From Isochrysis galbana (taxonomy: Eukaryota > Haptophyta > Isochrysidales > Isochrysidaceae), in contig CM030939.1 of the NCBI GenBank assembly GCA_018136815.1, positions 1,363,782-1,427,781 on the forward strand: a DNA stretch of 64,000 nucleotides, read 5' to 3'. The position numbers were made by a program, and so were the translations under genes. Positions within the stretch are counted from its first letter, which is position 1, and every line of letters starts with the position of its first letter. Positions 49,168 to 61,100 of this stretch are shown piece by piece. The notes under the pieces are model-generated. The model was not told the origin of the DNA. It saw nothing but the letters and a program-made list of their open reading frames with translations, and made no database searches.

Positions 49168-49360
49168 CCTAGATGGGAAATACGGTGATGGGGCCTGCAA
49201 ATACAGCCAAATACATACATATGTATTTGGCTTCCGACCAAATACATTTCAAATACATTCGAGGCCTACAACCCCGGACACGCTTCAAATACAGCCAAAT
49301 ACATATGTATTTGGCCAGTGGCCAAATACGGTAAAAACGTATTTCCCATCTACATCTAGG
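49168..49360. mobile_element. 193-bp hAT-like MITE with AAATAC words, copy 2
   Basis: Left end CCTAGATGGGAAATACG at 49168; right end CGTATTTCCCATCTACATCTAGG to 49360 (a 6-bp TACATC insertion near the tip). The 8-bp duplication CTGATGCC is at 49160-49167 and 49361-49368. It is inverted relative to copy 1 and has a different target duplication, so the two are independent insertions. AAATACATATG and CCAAATAC words fill the interior. Confidence 0.9.
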
Positions 49361-49509
49361 CTGATGCCTGATCGAAGCCAAGCAAGGCGACACGTGTAGT
49401 TCTAGCACTCTACAAGAAAACCGAATTAGAAGCAGCTCGCTCTCTCTCCTCCCCTCCCTCCCTTCTCCCTCTCCCCGCCTCCCGCCCTCCCCCTCCCCCC
49501 CCCCTCTCA

Positions 49510-50935
49510 ATGGCGGCGGCGCAGCACGAGGTGGTGCTGATCGACGCTGTCCGCACTCCCATCGGCAGAGCACGCCGCGGCTCTCTCTCCTCCACTCTTC
49601 CCGACGAGCTCCTCTTCACTGTTCTCGAGGCCCTCCGCCGTCGCAACAGTCTCGAGCCTCGTCAGATTGGAGATCTCGCCGTAGGCAACGTCTCTCTCTC
49701 TGGAAGCTACGCTCTCGCGGCTCGCACTGCAATGCTGCGGGCTGGGTACTCGCACGAGACGCCGGTCTACGCGGTCAACAGGCAGTGTGCGTCGGGCTTG
49801 CAGGCGCTCGCCAACATTGCCGCTTCGATTGCGGCAGGAGAGATTGAGGTCGGGGTGGCGGCAGGGGTAGAGAGCATGTCGCTCTCGGGGGGCCCTGCCG
49901 ATGCCGAGCTTCCTCCCATGAGCATCGAGGCGGTGGGCGCGCACCCACTCGCAGCGTCATGCCTCACGCCGATGGGTATCACCGCCGAGAATGTCGCTTC
50001 ACGCTATGGAATCTCGCGCGAGCAGCAGGACGCGATGGCGGTGCGCTCGCACGCAGCAGCGCTGGCCGCTCAGGCGAGCGGCGCCTTTGACGACGAACTT
50101 GTGCCTGTCGCCGTACCAGACGGCGGTGAGGGGGCGCACGGTGCGACGCGGCTGGTGAGTAAGGACGATGGGCCACGGACGGGCACCACGATGGAGGTGC
50201 TCGCGCGCCTCCGGCCGGTCTTTCAGCCGGAGGGCGGCACCGTCACTGCCGGCACGTCGAGCCAGGTGCGCACGCGTCCACGCTCGGGCGCTCGAGCGCG
50301 TTGCGTGTGCGAATATCCCCCCACCCTTTCTCTCACTTTCCCCGTCCCCGGGCACGATGCGACTGCCCGCCTACAGGTGAGTGATGGCGCGGCTGCGGTG
50401 CTGCTCATGTCGCGTGCCAAGGCCGTTGCACTCGGCCTCCGCCCATTGGCATCGCTGCGGTCCTTCCGAGCGGTGGGAGTCCTCCCAGACGAGATGGGCG
50501 TGGGTCCTGCGGTCGCCATTCCCGCAGCACTCGCCGCCGCCGGCGTCAGCCTCGAAGACGTGGACGTCTTTGAGATCAACGAGGCCTTCGCTGCGCAGGC
50601 CGTCTACTGCGCACGCAAGCTAGGCATCGCGGAGGACAAACTCAACCCATTAGGTACATGGGCGCCATGTCATGGCCCAAGGCACCCTTTGTCAGCCACC
50701 CTCTGTCAGGCACGTGAGCGTCTCCCCGCCTCGCGGATGGTCGCCCTCTCAGCTTCGGCCCCTTGCCGTGCATGCAGGCGGCGCCATTGCTCTCGGACAT
50801 CCCCTGGGCTGCACGGGCGCTCGCATGGTGGCGACTCTGGTGCACCATATGCAGCGGACGAAGAAGCGCCTCGGCGTGGTGTCGCTATGCATTGGTACAG
50901 GGATGGGCGCTGCGGCCGTGTTCGAGGCCGAGTGA
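49510..50935 (+). CDS. ACAA1: 3-ketoacyl-CoA thiolase (ACAA1 type)
   Basis: Three exons, 49510-50265, 50377-50653 and 50778-50935 (GT-AG introns 111 and 124 bp, phases 0 and 1), give 396 residues. It catalyses thiolytic release of acetyl-CoA from 3-ketoacyl-CoA, the last step of beta-oxidation. Active-site residues: Cys 93 in [12 protein letters not shown], His 352 in [12 protein letters not shown], Cys 382 in [11 protein letters not shown]; also FEINEAFA and [13 protein letters not shown] across the first splice. Blocks such as [10 protein letters not shown] and [20 protein letters not shown] place it with the peroxisomal ACAA1/plant KAT group, not the mitochondrial or cytosolic AACT groups. 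Yet the N-terminus starts directly at the catalytic fold with no PTS2 presequence, and the C-terminus (FEAE) is not a PTS1. Targeting is therefore unclear; an upstream exon is possible though a C/T leader abuts the ATG. Confidence 0.96.
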
Positions 50936-51224
50936 GCGACCTCGGCGTCGCGGTCGCCTCCGAGCATTGCGCCAACCGCGTGAGTGAACCCCTGGTGGAT
51001 GGGGCACCCGGTGCAGATGCGACTGCATTCAATGGAATGGTCGCTGCAGTTCAGCTATGGCTGAGAGGGTGGTAGAGGAGTAGGAAGATGAGGCCGGTGC
51101 TGATGCTGCTCGAGCAAAACTTATGTGCTCTTAGAAGTTGCCACCTGCTGGTCGCCTTGGGGCGGTTGAGCTTCGTGTTTGTACCTAGTATCACTTGCGG
51201 AGGACATCAATTGAGGGTGGATAA
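50936..51224. other. Downstream region of the thiolase gene
   Basis: Likely 3' UTR. No repeat recognised. Confidence 0.4.
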
Positions 51225-51385
51225 GCTTCTCGGTTTTTTTGAGGCGTCTCAACAGTGACCCAAGAGTGGCTCAACTGCGAGATTTCTTGAGTCGCCGCTC
51301 TTGAATCACTGTTGAACTAGGTCTCTCAAATTCCTCAAGTGGGGAGAGTTGAGTTCGCGCGCTGTGGCCCAACTGTCACTCAACA
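51225..51385. repeat. Word island built from CTCAAC / GTTGAGT
   Basis: TCAAC, GTTGA and CTCAA words recur at least nine times (for example GGCTCAACTGCGAG, CACTGTTGAACTAG, CTGTCACTCAAC). Non-coding; adjoins the gypsy relic. Confidence 0.5.
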
Positions 51386-51579
51386 AAAGAGATGGCGGGG
51401 GGCAGGAGGTGCGCGCGCCCCCAGCTCCTTCGAGTTCGCCACCTCCTGTCCCGCCACATCGAAGCTTTTGCGCTCGACCCCAAGCAGAACCCAAAGCACA
51501 CGCATGTTATGGAGCTGGAGTTGCCCCTCCTCCCCGGTGCTACCGCCCACCGCACCTTGGCCCCTATTACCCTATTACC

Positions 51580-52108
51580 GAGTCACGGAAGCGCTCAATG
51601 GTGGCCGCTACCCGCTATCGCCTGCGGGATCAGGAAAACCGCCTCCTTTCGGAAGACGTTCATGTTACCAATCTACGACCCTACTATACGCTCTTGGACG
51701 GAGACCCCTGCAAGATGATGAAAATCTGGTGGACACTCTCTTGGACCGAAAGGGTCGGGGAGATCACCGCCGCTACGTACCTCGTCAAGTGGCGCGGGTA
51801 TCCACGATCTTCGGCCTCGTGGGAGCCCCTTGCCGAACTGCTGCGTCGCTGCGCCCGTGGCTACGAGAAAACGATTCAGTGCCACGTGCGAGGCGAGAAT
51901 ATTTAAAGGGTTTTTTTTGCACCTTGCCCTACCCCTCCCCTTGCGGCTCGCATCGTAGGACGGCCGCCACTTGTACACGCAGGGCAAGGAGCAGGCGGAG
52001 CCCATCGACGTGGACCACCCCACCAACACCACCGGAACAAAGAACAAAGGCGGAGGAGGATCTCACGGAGTGTTGGATGAGGAGATGAGGAGCTATAGCC
52101 TCTACTGA
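51580..52108 (+). pseudogene. Ty3/gypsy chromovirus integrase C-terminus with chromodomain, frameshifted
   Basis: SEDVHVTNLRPYYTLL (about 51652-51700) is the end of a gypsy integrase (VHVSRLKPY-like). One frame then gives DDENLVDTLLDRKGRGDHRR, and the original frame resumes TYLVKWRGYPRSSASWEPLA, a chromodomain (YLVKWRGYP...WEP). At least two frameshifts are needed, so it is dead. The remaining frame to TGA 52108 is Gly/Glu-rich. No LTR was identified. Confidence 0.8.
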
Positions 52109-52217
52109 GTAAGAAGATTTTTATCATAATGGCGGGTTTATAAGTGTAGATGTTTGGAGTGAGTATCATATGATATCAGATGTATGACATCATACGAGTA
52201 CTCAGATCCATGGCAAG

Positions 52218-52690
<473 letters not shown>

Positions 52691-52979
52691 GGTGTGGCGA
52701 CCGCGGATCACTGACGAAACGGTCCTGGAGGCTTAAGTAGACGGTCGCCCCTAGTCTCGGCGCGGCCCCCCCGCCGACAAGTGCGGGCGATCTCGGTCGG
52801 TCTCCGCCGGGCGGCCCATCGGTTCCCTCGGCTCTCCGCCAGTATCTGGAGCGGTACAGATCATGGTCCCCGTGCGAGATTGAGGAGATCTTAGTCCCCA
52901 CCGGTTGAGATCCCGGGGCTCCGCTGATTACGAGAGGGGGAAGGGCCGGGGGGGGGCGGGGGGGGCGGGGGGCCGAGAT

Positions 52980-53115
52980 CGGCGACGAGAGGAGAGAAGA
53001 GGAGAGAGGGGAGAGGGGAGAGGAGAGAGGAGAGAGGGGAGAGGGGAGAGGAGAGAGGGGAGAGGAGAGAGGGGAGAGGAGAGAGGGGAGAGGAGAGAGG
53101 GGAGAGGAGAGAGGG

Positions 53116-53146
<31 letters not shown>

Positions 53147-53170
53147 GGGAGAGAGGAGAGAGAGAGAGAG
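52980..53170 (+). repeat. GGGGAGAGGAGAGA minisatellite
   Basis: About 12 imperfect 14-15 base purine units that end just before the ATG at 53180, forming the leader of that gene. Confidence 0.9.
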
Positions 53171-53179
53171 AGGAGAAGG

Positions 53180-54268
53180 ATGAGGAGGACGACCGAGTTC
53201 GTGGGCGCCATGGCCAGCACGCACCCCGAGTGGTCCGGCTCAACGATGCACGCCTGGCAGCCACCCTCGTCCCAATCATGGGCATGTTACCCTGCCCCTC
53301 ACGCCCACGCCAATCCGTCTGCCCTGCTCGCTCCGCCCTTTCCCAACACCGAAGGGAGAGAGTTCAGCCCACCAGTTTGTCCTCTCGGATGGAGCAGCAC
53401 ACAATGCCAGCCACACCCAATACCAGTCTTCTCGCTGTATGGGAGCAATGTGCGGTACATGCCACTCACGGTCAATGCCGAACAACCAGCCGTCTCCCAT
53501 TTCGCAACACACCCGGGATTGCTCTCTTCCGGGATCATGCCGAGCTCAGCAGGGACCCACGTTGCAGCGAGGACCCTGTGCTCGCTCGGTGCCCCGAACG
53601 ATGAACAAGACGCGTTCGCTGCAGCAGCGCGATTTCAAGCACCATATCATGTGCAATTGGACGCAGAAGGCGTTCCACATTCGAATTCAAGCCATGCGCC
53701 GTCATTGCCATCGGCAGCAGGGCCGATCCAGATGCAATCGCCCAAGCGAAAACGCGTCGACGGAGCAGGAGTCTCTGATGGCGCACTGCTCTGCGGAACC
53801 AAGGCACGGAGCGTACAACGTGCATATGTCGCGGCAGAATGCGGACAACAATGCGCTACATTGATTCACGGGGCGTCGTATGTCAGGCCTAAACGGCGAT
53901 GTCCAGAGGCCCAAGCTGATGCCTCATCAAGGTCTCGGCTCATTGAGGCACGAGACACTTGGCTAGAGATCTTGTCCATGATACCGAGTGGCAAACATGC
54001 CATCCGGTGGCTTCCCCCGTTCGATTTGCTGATGCGCGCCTTGGACCTAGGGCTCGACCCAGCTGAGGCCTTCAGGCTGAGGCAGATGTTCATGACGTGC
54101 CATGCAGACCGTGCACGAGGAGGTGGGCGTGAGGAGTGCCGTCAGTTTTTGATCGTGCTCCGCACGGTCGCTGCTTCGTTCACAGAAACAGTTGACCTTT
54201 CACTTGGTCAAGGTATCGCACCTGCCACAGCGTCCGCTTTTCAATGGTCAAATGCGCACACCTTCTAA
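53180..54268 (+). CDS. Hypothetical protein with nuclear signal and conserved-looking C-terminal helical domain
   Basis: 362 residues from ATG 53180 (a second ATG, MASTHPEW, is at 53210). The first 240 residues are Pro/Ser/His-rich and disordered-looking; SPKRKRVDG near residue 190 is a good monopartite nuclear signal. The last 115 residues are helical and balanced in composition: RDTWLEILSMIPSGKHAIRW, LMRALDLGLDPAEAFRLRQM and CRQFLIVLRTVAASFTETVD. I do not recognise the fold. Codon use is less GC-biased than neighbours. It could be a transcription-related host gene or a domesticated element protein. The purine tract in front resembles other gene leaders. Confidence 0.55.
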   Translation: MRRTTEFVGAMASTHPEWSGSTMHAWQPPSSQSWACYPAPHAHANPSALLAPPFPNTEGREFSPPVCPLGWSSTQCQPHPIPVFSLYGSNVRYMPLTVNAEQPAVSHFATHPGLLSSGIMPSSAGTHVAARTLCSLGAPNDEQDAFAAAARFQAPYHVQLDAEGVPHSNSSHAPSLPSAAGPIQMQSPKRKRVDGAGVSDGALLCGTKARSVQRAYVAAECGQQCATLIHGASYVRPKRRCPEAQADASSRSRLIEARDTWLEILSMIPSGKHAIRWLPPFDLLMRALDLGLDPAEAFRLRQMFMTCHADRARGGGREECRQFLIVLRTVAASFTETVDLSLGQGIAPATASAFQWSNAHTF

Positions 54269-55099
54269 TCGGCGTCAGTATCAACGAGCGGTCATCGTGC
54301 CCTGTGGCGTCGGGTGGGCTACGACTGTGCACATGTGCCGATACCTTTCCCTCAATTATTTCCTACGCCCTTGTGGCAATCTTTATTGGGGCGACAGCGA
54401 CGACGAAGGTACGGGTTTCTTCTGCAGCAGATGTTCCACTGGTTGACAACAGGCCCCCAAGGCCCTACTCGCTAGTGTCAGATCTTTTGATCTGAAGTGG
54501 CAAAGTGGCCGCCTTGCTGAAGTCACCGCGGCCTCCTGCCGCGCCTGCGCCCTGCCCCGCACTCTCCTTTGTGCGCACGCGCACGCTGTGCCCTACGTGC
54601 ATCGGAGTTCATCTGAGCACCGCCGTCGAGGACGACTCCGACCTTGAGAGGTCCGCATATTTTTGGTGCGTCAGCAAATGCCACAACGACTTGTCTACAT
54701 AGTAGCTGGGCACGCCATTTTTTCAAGGAAAGCTTCTTATGTCTCCGTTGTCTCTTGGCCACAAGGACACATCAAAGCAGCAGCTGGGCCAGCAACCTTC
54801 ATCAAGCAAACTATCTAATGTCCTGATGTGCTCTAGGCCGCTGTGCCAAAGCGTGGGTATGATTTGCTACCCTGAACCCCCCATCCGGAGTGCATGCTGA
54901 ACCGCCGGTAAGGAGTGTGGATTGCTTGTCCGCGTCCTTATTACGTCGCCAAACGTCTTCAATGTGCTATAAGGCCTTGCATGTTGTGCACGCACATTGG
55001 AGCCGTTTTGGGGCATTTTTGTCTGAAAGGGGCCTGGAAGAATAATTCAACAAACGTAGCACAAGGAAGCAAGAGAACGAGTCTTTGAAACAAGGCCAG
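54269..55099. other. Spacer, no supported gene
   Basis: Includes the probable 3' UTR. Short ORFs have no family signal. Confidence 0.4.
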
Positions 55100-55260
55100 T
55101 ACTCGCGAGTACCAGGGTGCTTGTAAAGCTGCTGAGTAATCATCTGTCACAACAAGGCTTTGAGTACTCGAAGGGGTTTTGATATTGCCGAGTAATCGTG
55201 TGAGTACTCGGTTCTGAGTGTATCAAAATTGCTGAGTAACAGGTTGGTACTCACCCAATT
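55100..55260. repeat. Word island built from GAGTACTCG / TGAGTAAT
   Basis: GAGTACTCG or its core GAGTA/TACTC occurs at least nine times, including AGTACTCGCGAGTACC and GTGAGTACTCGG. Flanking composition is normal. No termini recognised. Confidence 0.6.
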
Positions 55261-55833
55261 CGCCACTGAGCAGAAGCGCAATACCTAGCAGCGCATGGTG
55301 GAAAGCCAAAGAAGCTTAGTGGCCCGCCCTCTCCAAGATGGCTATGTTGCGGGTAGGGGGGGGGACAACATGCCCGCCTCGTCCTAATTTTAGGTCGCGG
55401 GCCCACCTTCGCCGACCCGCCTTGCTCCGCCGGCTCCCTCTCCCTTCTCGGCGCCCGTTCTATCTTTAGGTTGCCTCCTCTCGCCGGCCCACCCCGTTCC
55501 GTCGGCTCCCATCTCCCTCTCGATACCCCCCAGTGTTCATTCCCGCGGGTCCCGCATCCCTTCCTTCCCCTCCCTTCATGTCTTCGCGGCCCCTTCCTTG
55601 TTTCCTATTCCCCCCTGTCCCTCACGTTCCCCTCGGAGACCGCCGCGCCCCCCTCTCCTTCCTTCCGCGTTCTCCTCCCCCGTTCATTTCCCCCTCCCGC
55701 CTCCCGCCTCGGTTACGTTTGTTCCCGCCCTCGTTTCCTTACGCGTCCCCCCGTTCCCGCGTCTTCTCCCCACGTCTTTTGTGCAGTCTCTGGTCTGCGC
55801 GCGCTCCGTGTCCAGTCTGACCCCTTGCCCTCC

Positions 55834-57290
55834 ATGTCGTCCCGCCCCGAGGAGCGACCTCCTGAGGCCAGTCCACCGGCCCGCTACACCGCTCCTCGCG
55901 CCGCCCCGCGTCTCGCGTCGCGACGCCGCACCACGCATCCCCTCTGTATGGAACAACATGTTACAGTCCCATCCCAGCACACACACAGCCACAGCTCACA
56001 CTCCACTGAAGCCCATCATCCACATGGTAGCGGAGGAGTTCACCTCACTCCTCAACATCCTTCGGAAGCAGCCCTCCTCAGGCAGCCATCCTGCGTGCCC
56101 GCGGCGGCCCGCACCGACCGTGCACTGCGCTCAGGGCACTGGCCAACCACTCCCCTTCCAGAAGAGGAGCCCTCACCACTGCCATACATGCCCACACAGC
56201 CGCTGCCCCTCTACTCCCCACTCCCGGCGGACTCGACCGACGACTCCTGTGGAGAACCCCGCCACCAACACGGGACCGCGCGAGCCCCGCCCGCCGACGC
56301 CCGCGCCTACCCTCACCTCAGTCCAAAATCCCCTTGTCATGAGTCACATCATTCTTTGGAGCCCTCGCCATTGCCCCACACGCCCACACAGCCGTCCTTC
56401 TACTCCCCACTCCCGGTGGACTCGACCGACAACTCCCGCGGAGACCCCCGCAGCCAACACGGAACCGTGCGAGCCCCGCCAACCGACGCACCCGCCCACT
56501 CTCACTTCAGTGCAAAATCCCCACTGTCCCCCTAGTCTCCCGCCCCCTTCTCTCCAACTCTTGGCCGAAGCAGCGCGCGCGGCCTCCCCGGAACCAGCTT
56601 CTCCGCTAATGAGGGAACTGGGGAAGGGGGAGGGGGTTGTTAGGGGTTAAGGTTGGGTAGTAGGGAGGTACACTAGCATACTGCCTCACGCCGCACACGT
56701 AGCGGGGTTTTTTAAGAAGATTTTTTTTTTCCTATGATCTGGACCCGGACGCCTTCGAAGACTGGCACCGTCGCCTCACAATAAAGTGCGTCCTTGTCCA
56801 CCCACCCTTCCGTCGCTTCCTCCGCCGACCCGCCGACTCGCCGGTCAGCCCGTCCGACCGCCTCTTGGACCGCTCCCTCAGCTCCATCATCCTCGACTGC
56901 CTCGCCCCCACTGCCGCCCGCGTCGTGAACTTCTTGCACGCTTGCCCCGACGACGTCCTCGACAGCGGGCGAGCCCTACTTGCGCGGATCGCCACCTCCA
57001 TGCGCGCCCTCACCGGCGCCGCGGCCCAAGACGCCGAAGACGCATTCGCCTCGTACCTCCCCTTCTCCGTAGGCATGCCCCCGGAGGCAGCCGAGCGGGC
57101 GGCGCACATCGCCATCGCCCGCTACCGTCGGCTTCCCCTCTTCAACCCCGCGGATCCGCTGTCGCTCCACCGCATGCTCCTCCGCAAGCTACCCGACGAG
57201 ATCGCCGGACAACGCGCCCGCGCCCTCCAAAAGCTGAGCGAAGAGGAGCCGCCATCAGGCGACTCCCCCCGTGCACTACTAGGGGGATAG
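55834..57290 (+). pseudogene. Gag-like retrotransposon ORF split by a 199-bp insertion
   Basis: Part 1 (55834-56535) is Pro/Ser/His-rich, with two tandem copies of a ~52-residue unit (TPTQP...YSPLP.DSTD and APP.DA). Part 2 (about 56736-57290) is helical: DPDAFEDWHRRLTIKCVLVH and LLDRSLSSIILDCLAPTAAR, similar in style to Copia/Gypsy gag (F..WH...I). Between them lies repeat copy B, whose first bases supply the stop of part 1. The insert length is 2 mod 3, which is what puts the two parts in register if it were absent. No zinc knuckle or reverse transcriptase follows. Gag assignment is by resemblance. Confidence 0.5.
56534..56732 (+). repeat. Dispersed ~200-bp repeat, copy B
   Basis: Near-identical to 38488-38691, same orientation, ending GGGGTTTTTTAAGAAG and a T-run. 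It interrupts the gag-like frame. See copy C at 25112-25260. Confidence 0.88.
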
Positions 57291-58195
57291 GGGAAAAGGG
57301 CTTAGATATGGTCGGTGGCCCGCGCCCCCCCCCGGTGATCCGTTCCCCCCTTCCTCCTATGCCTACCGGGCTGGCGGCGTCCTCAGTCCCGACTTCTCCT
57401 GTAAACAGGTGCGGGACTTACATATTTTCCGGTGAGCGGAGCCCTCGCTCCGCCCACCCCCTTCTCCGCGCTCTCTCTCCCCTCTCCTGCAGGCACGCGC
57501 GATGGCGCGCCTGCGACAGGCCTGCAGCTGCCTCTGGCGACCCCTGGAGGCTCCTGGAGGCCAGCTCAGGGGGCAGAGGAGGCTGGGGCTGGGCCCTGGT
57601 CTCCCCTGCCTCTCCCTCGCTGGCGCTCCTGGGCCTCAGGGGCCCCCACTCTGCACCTGTTTGCCTGTCGAACAGGGGGGAAGGGGGGGTTGGAGCGATG
57701 GGCTGGCCACGACAGGCCAGGACGCGCGAGGCAGGCGAGCCTGCCACTGAGAGAGTGGGTCAGTAGGGCAGTGGGCTCCTGGCAAGCCATCAGGCGTGCC
57801 AGGAGCATGAGTGGTTCCTCCCCCATGGCAGGGGAGGAGTGGAGAGAGGGGGGGGCTCGTGCCCCCCCATGGGCGAACTAAGTATAAACTTAGTTGTCAA
57901 GCAAGCAGTAAAGAGTTGAAAAGCGTGAGTGACCGGCCTACCAACGCCCTTGGCCCCCGTACCAATTCCGCCGCCCCCCCCCCCCCCGGTTCCTTTATTC
58001 GGTTTTTTTTTTTGGGGGGGGGGGGGGGGGTAGGCTCATAGCATGTATGCATTGATAATGCATTGAACCTCCCCACTCCTCCACCCTGCGCGCGCGGCTA
58101 TCCGTCCCTCCCTCCCCACTTCCAGCTGACCAAGACGCAACGCAATTGCTCCCATCTGCGATAATGTTCCACAGAGAGTAAATTAGACGAGTGGT
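57291..58195. other. Spacer with R2-like repeat and G/C runs
   Basis: 57560-57725 resembles repeat R2 (CCCCTGCCTCTCCCTCGCTGG on the plus strand is the inverse of the R2 block). C-run and G-run at 57976-57988 and 58013-58030. The 3' UTR of the glucan synthase lies at the right end. Confidence 0.45.
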
Positions 58196-61100
58196 CTATC
58201 CATGGCTTAAAAGAGCAGCCACGACCACTGCAAGCACAAGCACACATGCGTAAAGTAACTGCCCTTTTGCGTCGAGGTCGACAAACGACTGTTGGAAAAC
58301 AAGGACCCTATGAAGGCGCCCGGGCAAGCGCAGCGCCGCCAACACCGCGAGGGGCGCTAGGATGCAGGCAGAGAGCGCGTAATCCCTGGCCTTGTGCAAT
58401 AGGCGAAGGGGCGGCGTGACGATTGGGGCGAACAATGTGAGAAAGGCGAGAAGCGCGAGCGACGATGTCATGGCGGATGCGAAGACATAGACGAAAAGGA
58501 CAGCAACTATCGTTCTCCGGCGTGCCTCCTTGATCGATATCTCAGATTGCATTGACGCGGCAATGATGAGGAAAACGCTGAGAAGCCCGAGCACTGCGGC
58601 CACTCTGTAGCAGGCCAGCCGGCGATAGACCGGGGGCCGAGTGGCGTGTGGAACGGTAGCGTAGAGATCAGCTGCGACGAGCATCAGGAGCGCCGCAAGC
58701 GCCGCGAAAGCACCACCGAGGAAGCCTGGGTCGCAGAGCCAACCACCAGTAGTAGCGGTGCGTGCATCGCCTTTGAGGGGAATCAGGTATGCGATGAAAC
58801 CATAGTAGAAGGCGACGACGGCCTGACCGCAAGCCGCGTTCCATGCCGCTTCCTCGGCCGCCATAGCTCCGGTTGGAGGCGGAGCGTAGAGTTTGGCGTA
58901 CCATCTCTCCCAATCGCCCGAAGTGTACCACTCCACCAGCATCTGAGCGTCGGCGCCCAGTTGGCGACGCTCAAGCTGCTGCGGATTGTACAACATAGGT
59001 GCCAACGTGAAGCACGCGGCTACACACCAAGTCGGCCACGTGGTGAGCACAAGGCGTGTTGAGACGGAGAAGACGTGGGCGATGGCCAAGAAAATGGAGA
59101 TGTCGGCGGCCACGTAGAAATGGGATGGCGCGAAGTGTGAGTAAAGAATGTGCAGTGGGGTGTGCAACACCGACGCGTTGCGCCGCGCCGCGAAGTAGGT
59201 TGCACCGCCGTCTGTAACGGTACGCGCAAAGTGGAACGACTTCGTCTGCGAGATGAAGATGAAATACACTGGAGACGCCGTAATGATCATACCGAGCAAG
59301 AACGAAAAGGCTCGCGACGCTCCACGCTCGTAAATGAGCATCGCGAGGGCGGGTACACACGTAGCGAGTGCGATGAAAAGCGGAAGCATTGCGAAGAGTG
59401 AGAAAGGGGTGGCGTCATAGTTGTTGAATTCATGATCGAGACCGACAAGTGCGAGAAATGCTAGGAGGTAAGGAACGAGCATCTGGGAGAAAACGGAATC
59501 TGTGAGATGCTATCGAGACAAGAGGCGCGGGCCCCCAATAATTATTGAACCGACCAATGGGGGACAGGACTTAGGCACCAAAGAAGGGAGGCGGGGGCTT
59601 CACAGCTCGATGCGCACCGTCACGTGTAGTACAATGACGTCGTGGAGATAAAAAGCGATGCACGAATAGTAAAAAGAGCAGAGGCGTGCCAGGGGCAGCT
59701 TCTCAGCGAGTCGCGCGACGTCTCTCGTCGTCACTGCTGCGGCGCATCCGGATGAAAGCTTCGCGAAAAAGCCCGAGATCTCAAGAAGATTTGTTGGCCG
59801 CCCCTTGCCCACCTGATGGTACTCACGAAAAACAATGGAGCCCCCAGCAAGAACAGTTTTGATACCGCCAAAGACATCCTCGCTCAAATTAATCTCACGG
59901 CTGGCCTTGGAAACGCCGCCACGGGGCAAGAAGTGGAGCTTATCGAGCACATCTGGGTGGCCGTAGTGGAGTCGGACGTCAAGGGGCTCGTCAAGCACTC
60001 GCTGCAAGAAAGACCCAAAGTAGCGCTCTTGCAAGCCCATGAAAATGGCCGTGACAAAACCCGACGACTGCGTGAAAATATGCTCTGGAAAACCGACGAT
60101 CGTCACCCGACCGCCCTTAGCTCGTGTGGATGCACTGAACTCGCAAAGGAGTGGTCGTATCTTGAGAGCCTCTTCCCAGTAGCCCTCTTGATTCATGTCG
60201 ATAAGCTGCACGAGCTCACCATGGCAAAAGGGTAGCGACACGTTTTGATTCTCGGGCTTCCCCTCGCCAAGGATCGGATTTCCCGGAAGCTCGGTGCTGC
60301 TGTCGAGCAACACACCACCACTACCATCCGATCGCACGAGGACAGCAAACCACTTAGTGTCCCTTCCAGGCGCATCCACTAGCTTCGGCACGGTAGCCTC
60401 ACCCTTGGAGCGACTTCCCTGCTGATACGAATGTAAGGTATTTTGCGCACGGCGGTCGACATAGGCGACGCGTAACGAAGGAAATGCGTGAAGGAGCGTC
60501 TCAACATCCTTGGCCCGCGGGTCGTTCGCGCGCCGCCACTCGCCGTACACCTGGCAAGCACACACGTACCGTACCTTGCGTCTCGCGAGATCCAAGGCCA
60601 CCTCGTATGGAAAGTTAACACTACCTTGCTCGAGTATGGCGAGGAACGCAAGTGCCTCCTCGTAGTGCATCATTCCAAACACAGTCCTCGCAAGCGTCTG
60701 ACCACGCATCGAGGCCCATAGGCGGACGCGTAGCGCAAGCAAAGGGTCAGCCGCCATAGCCGCGGAGGTCAGCGCTGACAACGGGACATGCACACGTTCC
60801 GCAAAATTTTTCCATTCGAACGGGTGCAGGTCCTGAACGGTGTTAGGGGCAAGGGAAAGCCATGAGGAGGACGATGCCCAACAAAACCGGTTTGGCATTG
60901 CGGCCGTTGAACAAGAGCCACAAAGCCAACAGAACCGGTTTGGCGTTGCGGCCAAATTTGGCGTTCTGGCCGGTAAATAAGACCCGGAATCGTGCTGCGG
61001 GACACCATCGGCTTTTGTGAAGAACGTGCGCCGCCAAGGTTGTGCGCTGAGAGCGTACCTGCAGCACACGTAGGAAAGCACAGCCATCGTTGGACTCTTC

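Noticed and set aside
58196-59482. Separate multi-pass membrane protein gene
   Set aside because: Its ATG directly follows a CAG acceptor, and its sequence is the known C-terminal membrane domain of GT48 glucan synthases, so it is the last exon of the upstream gene.
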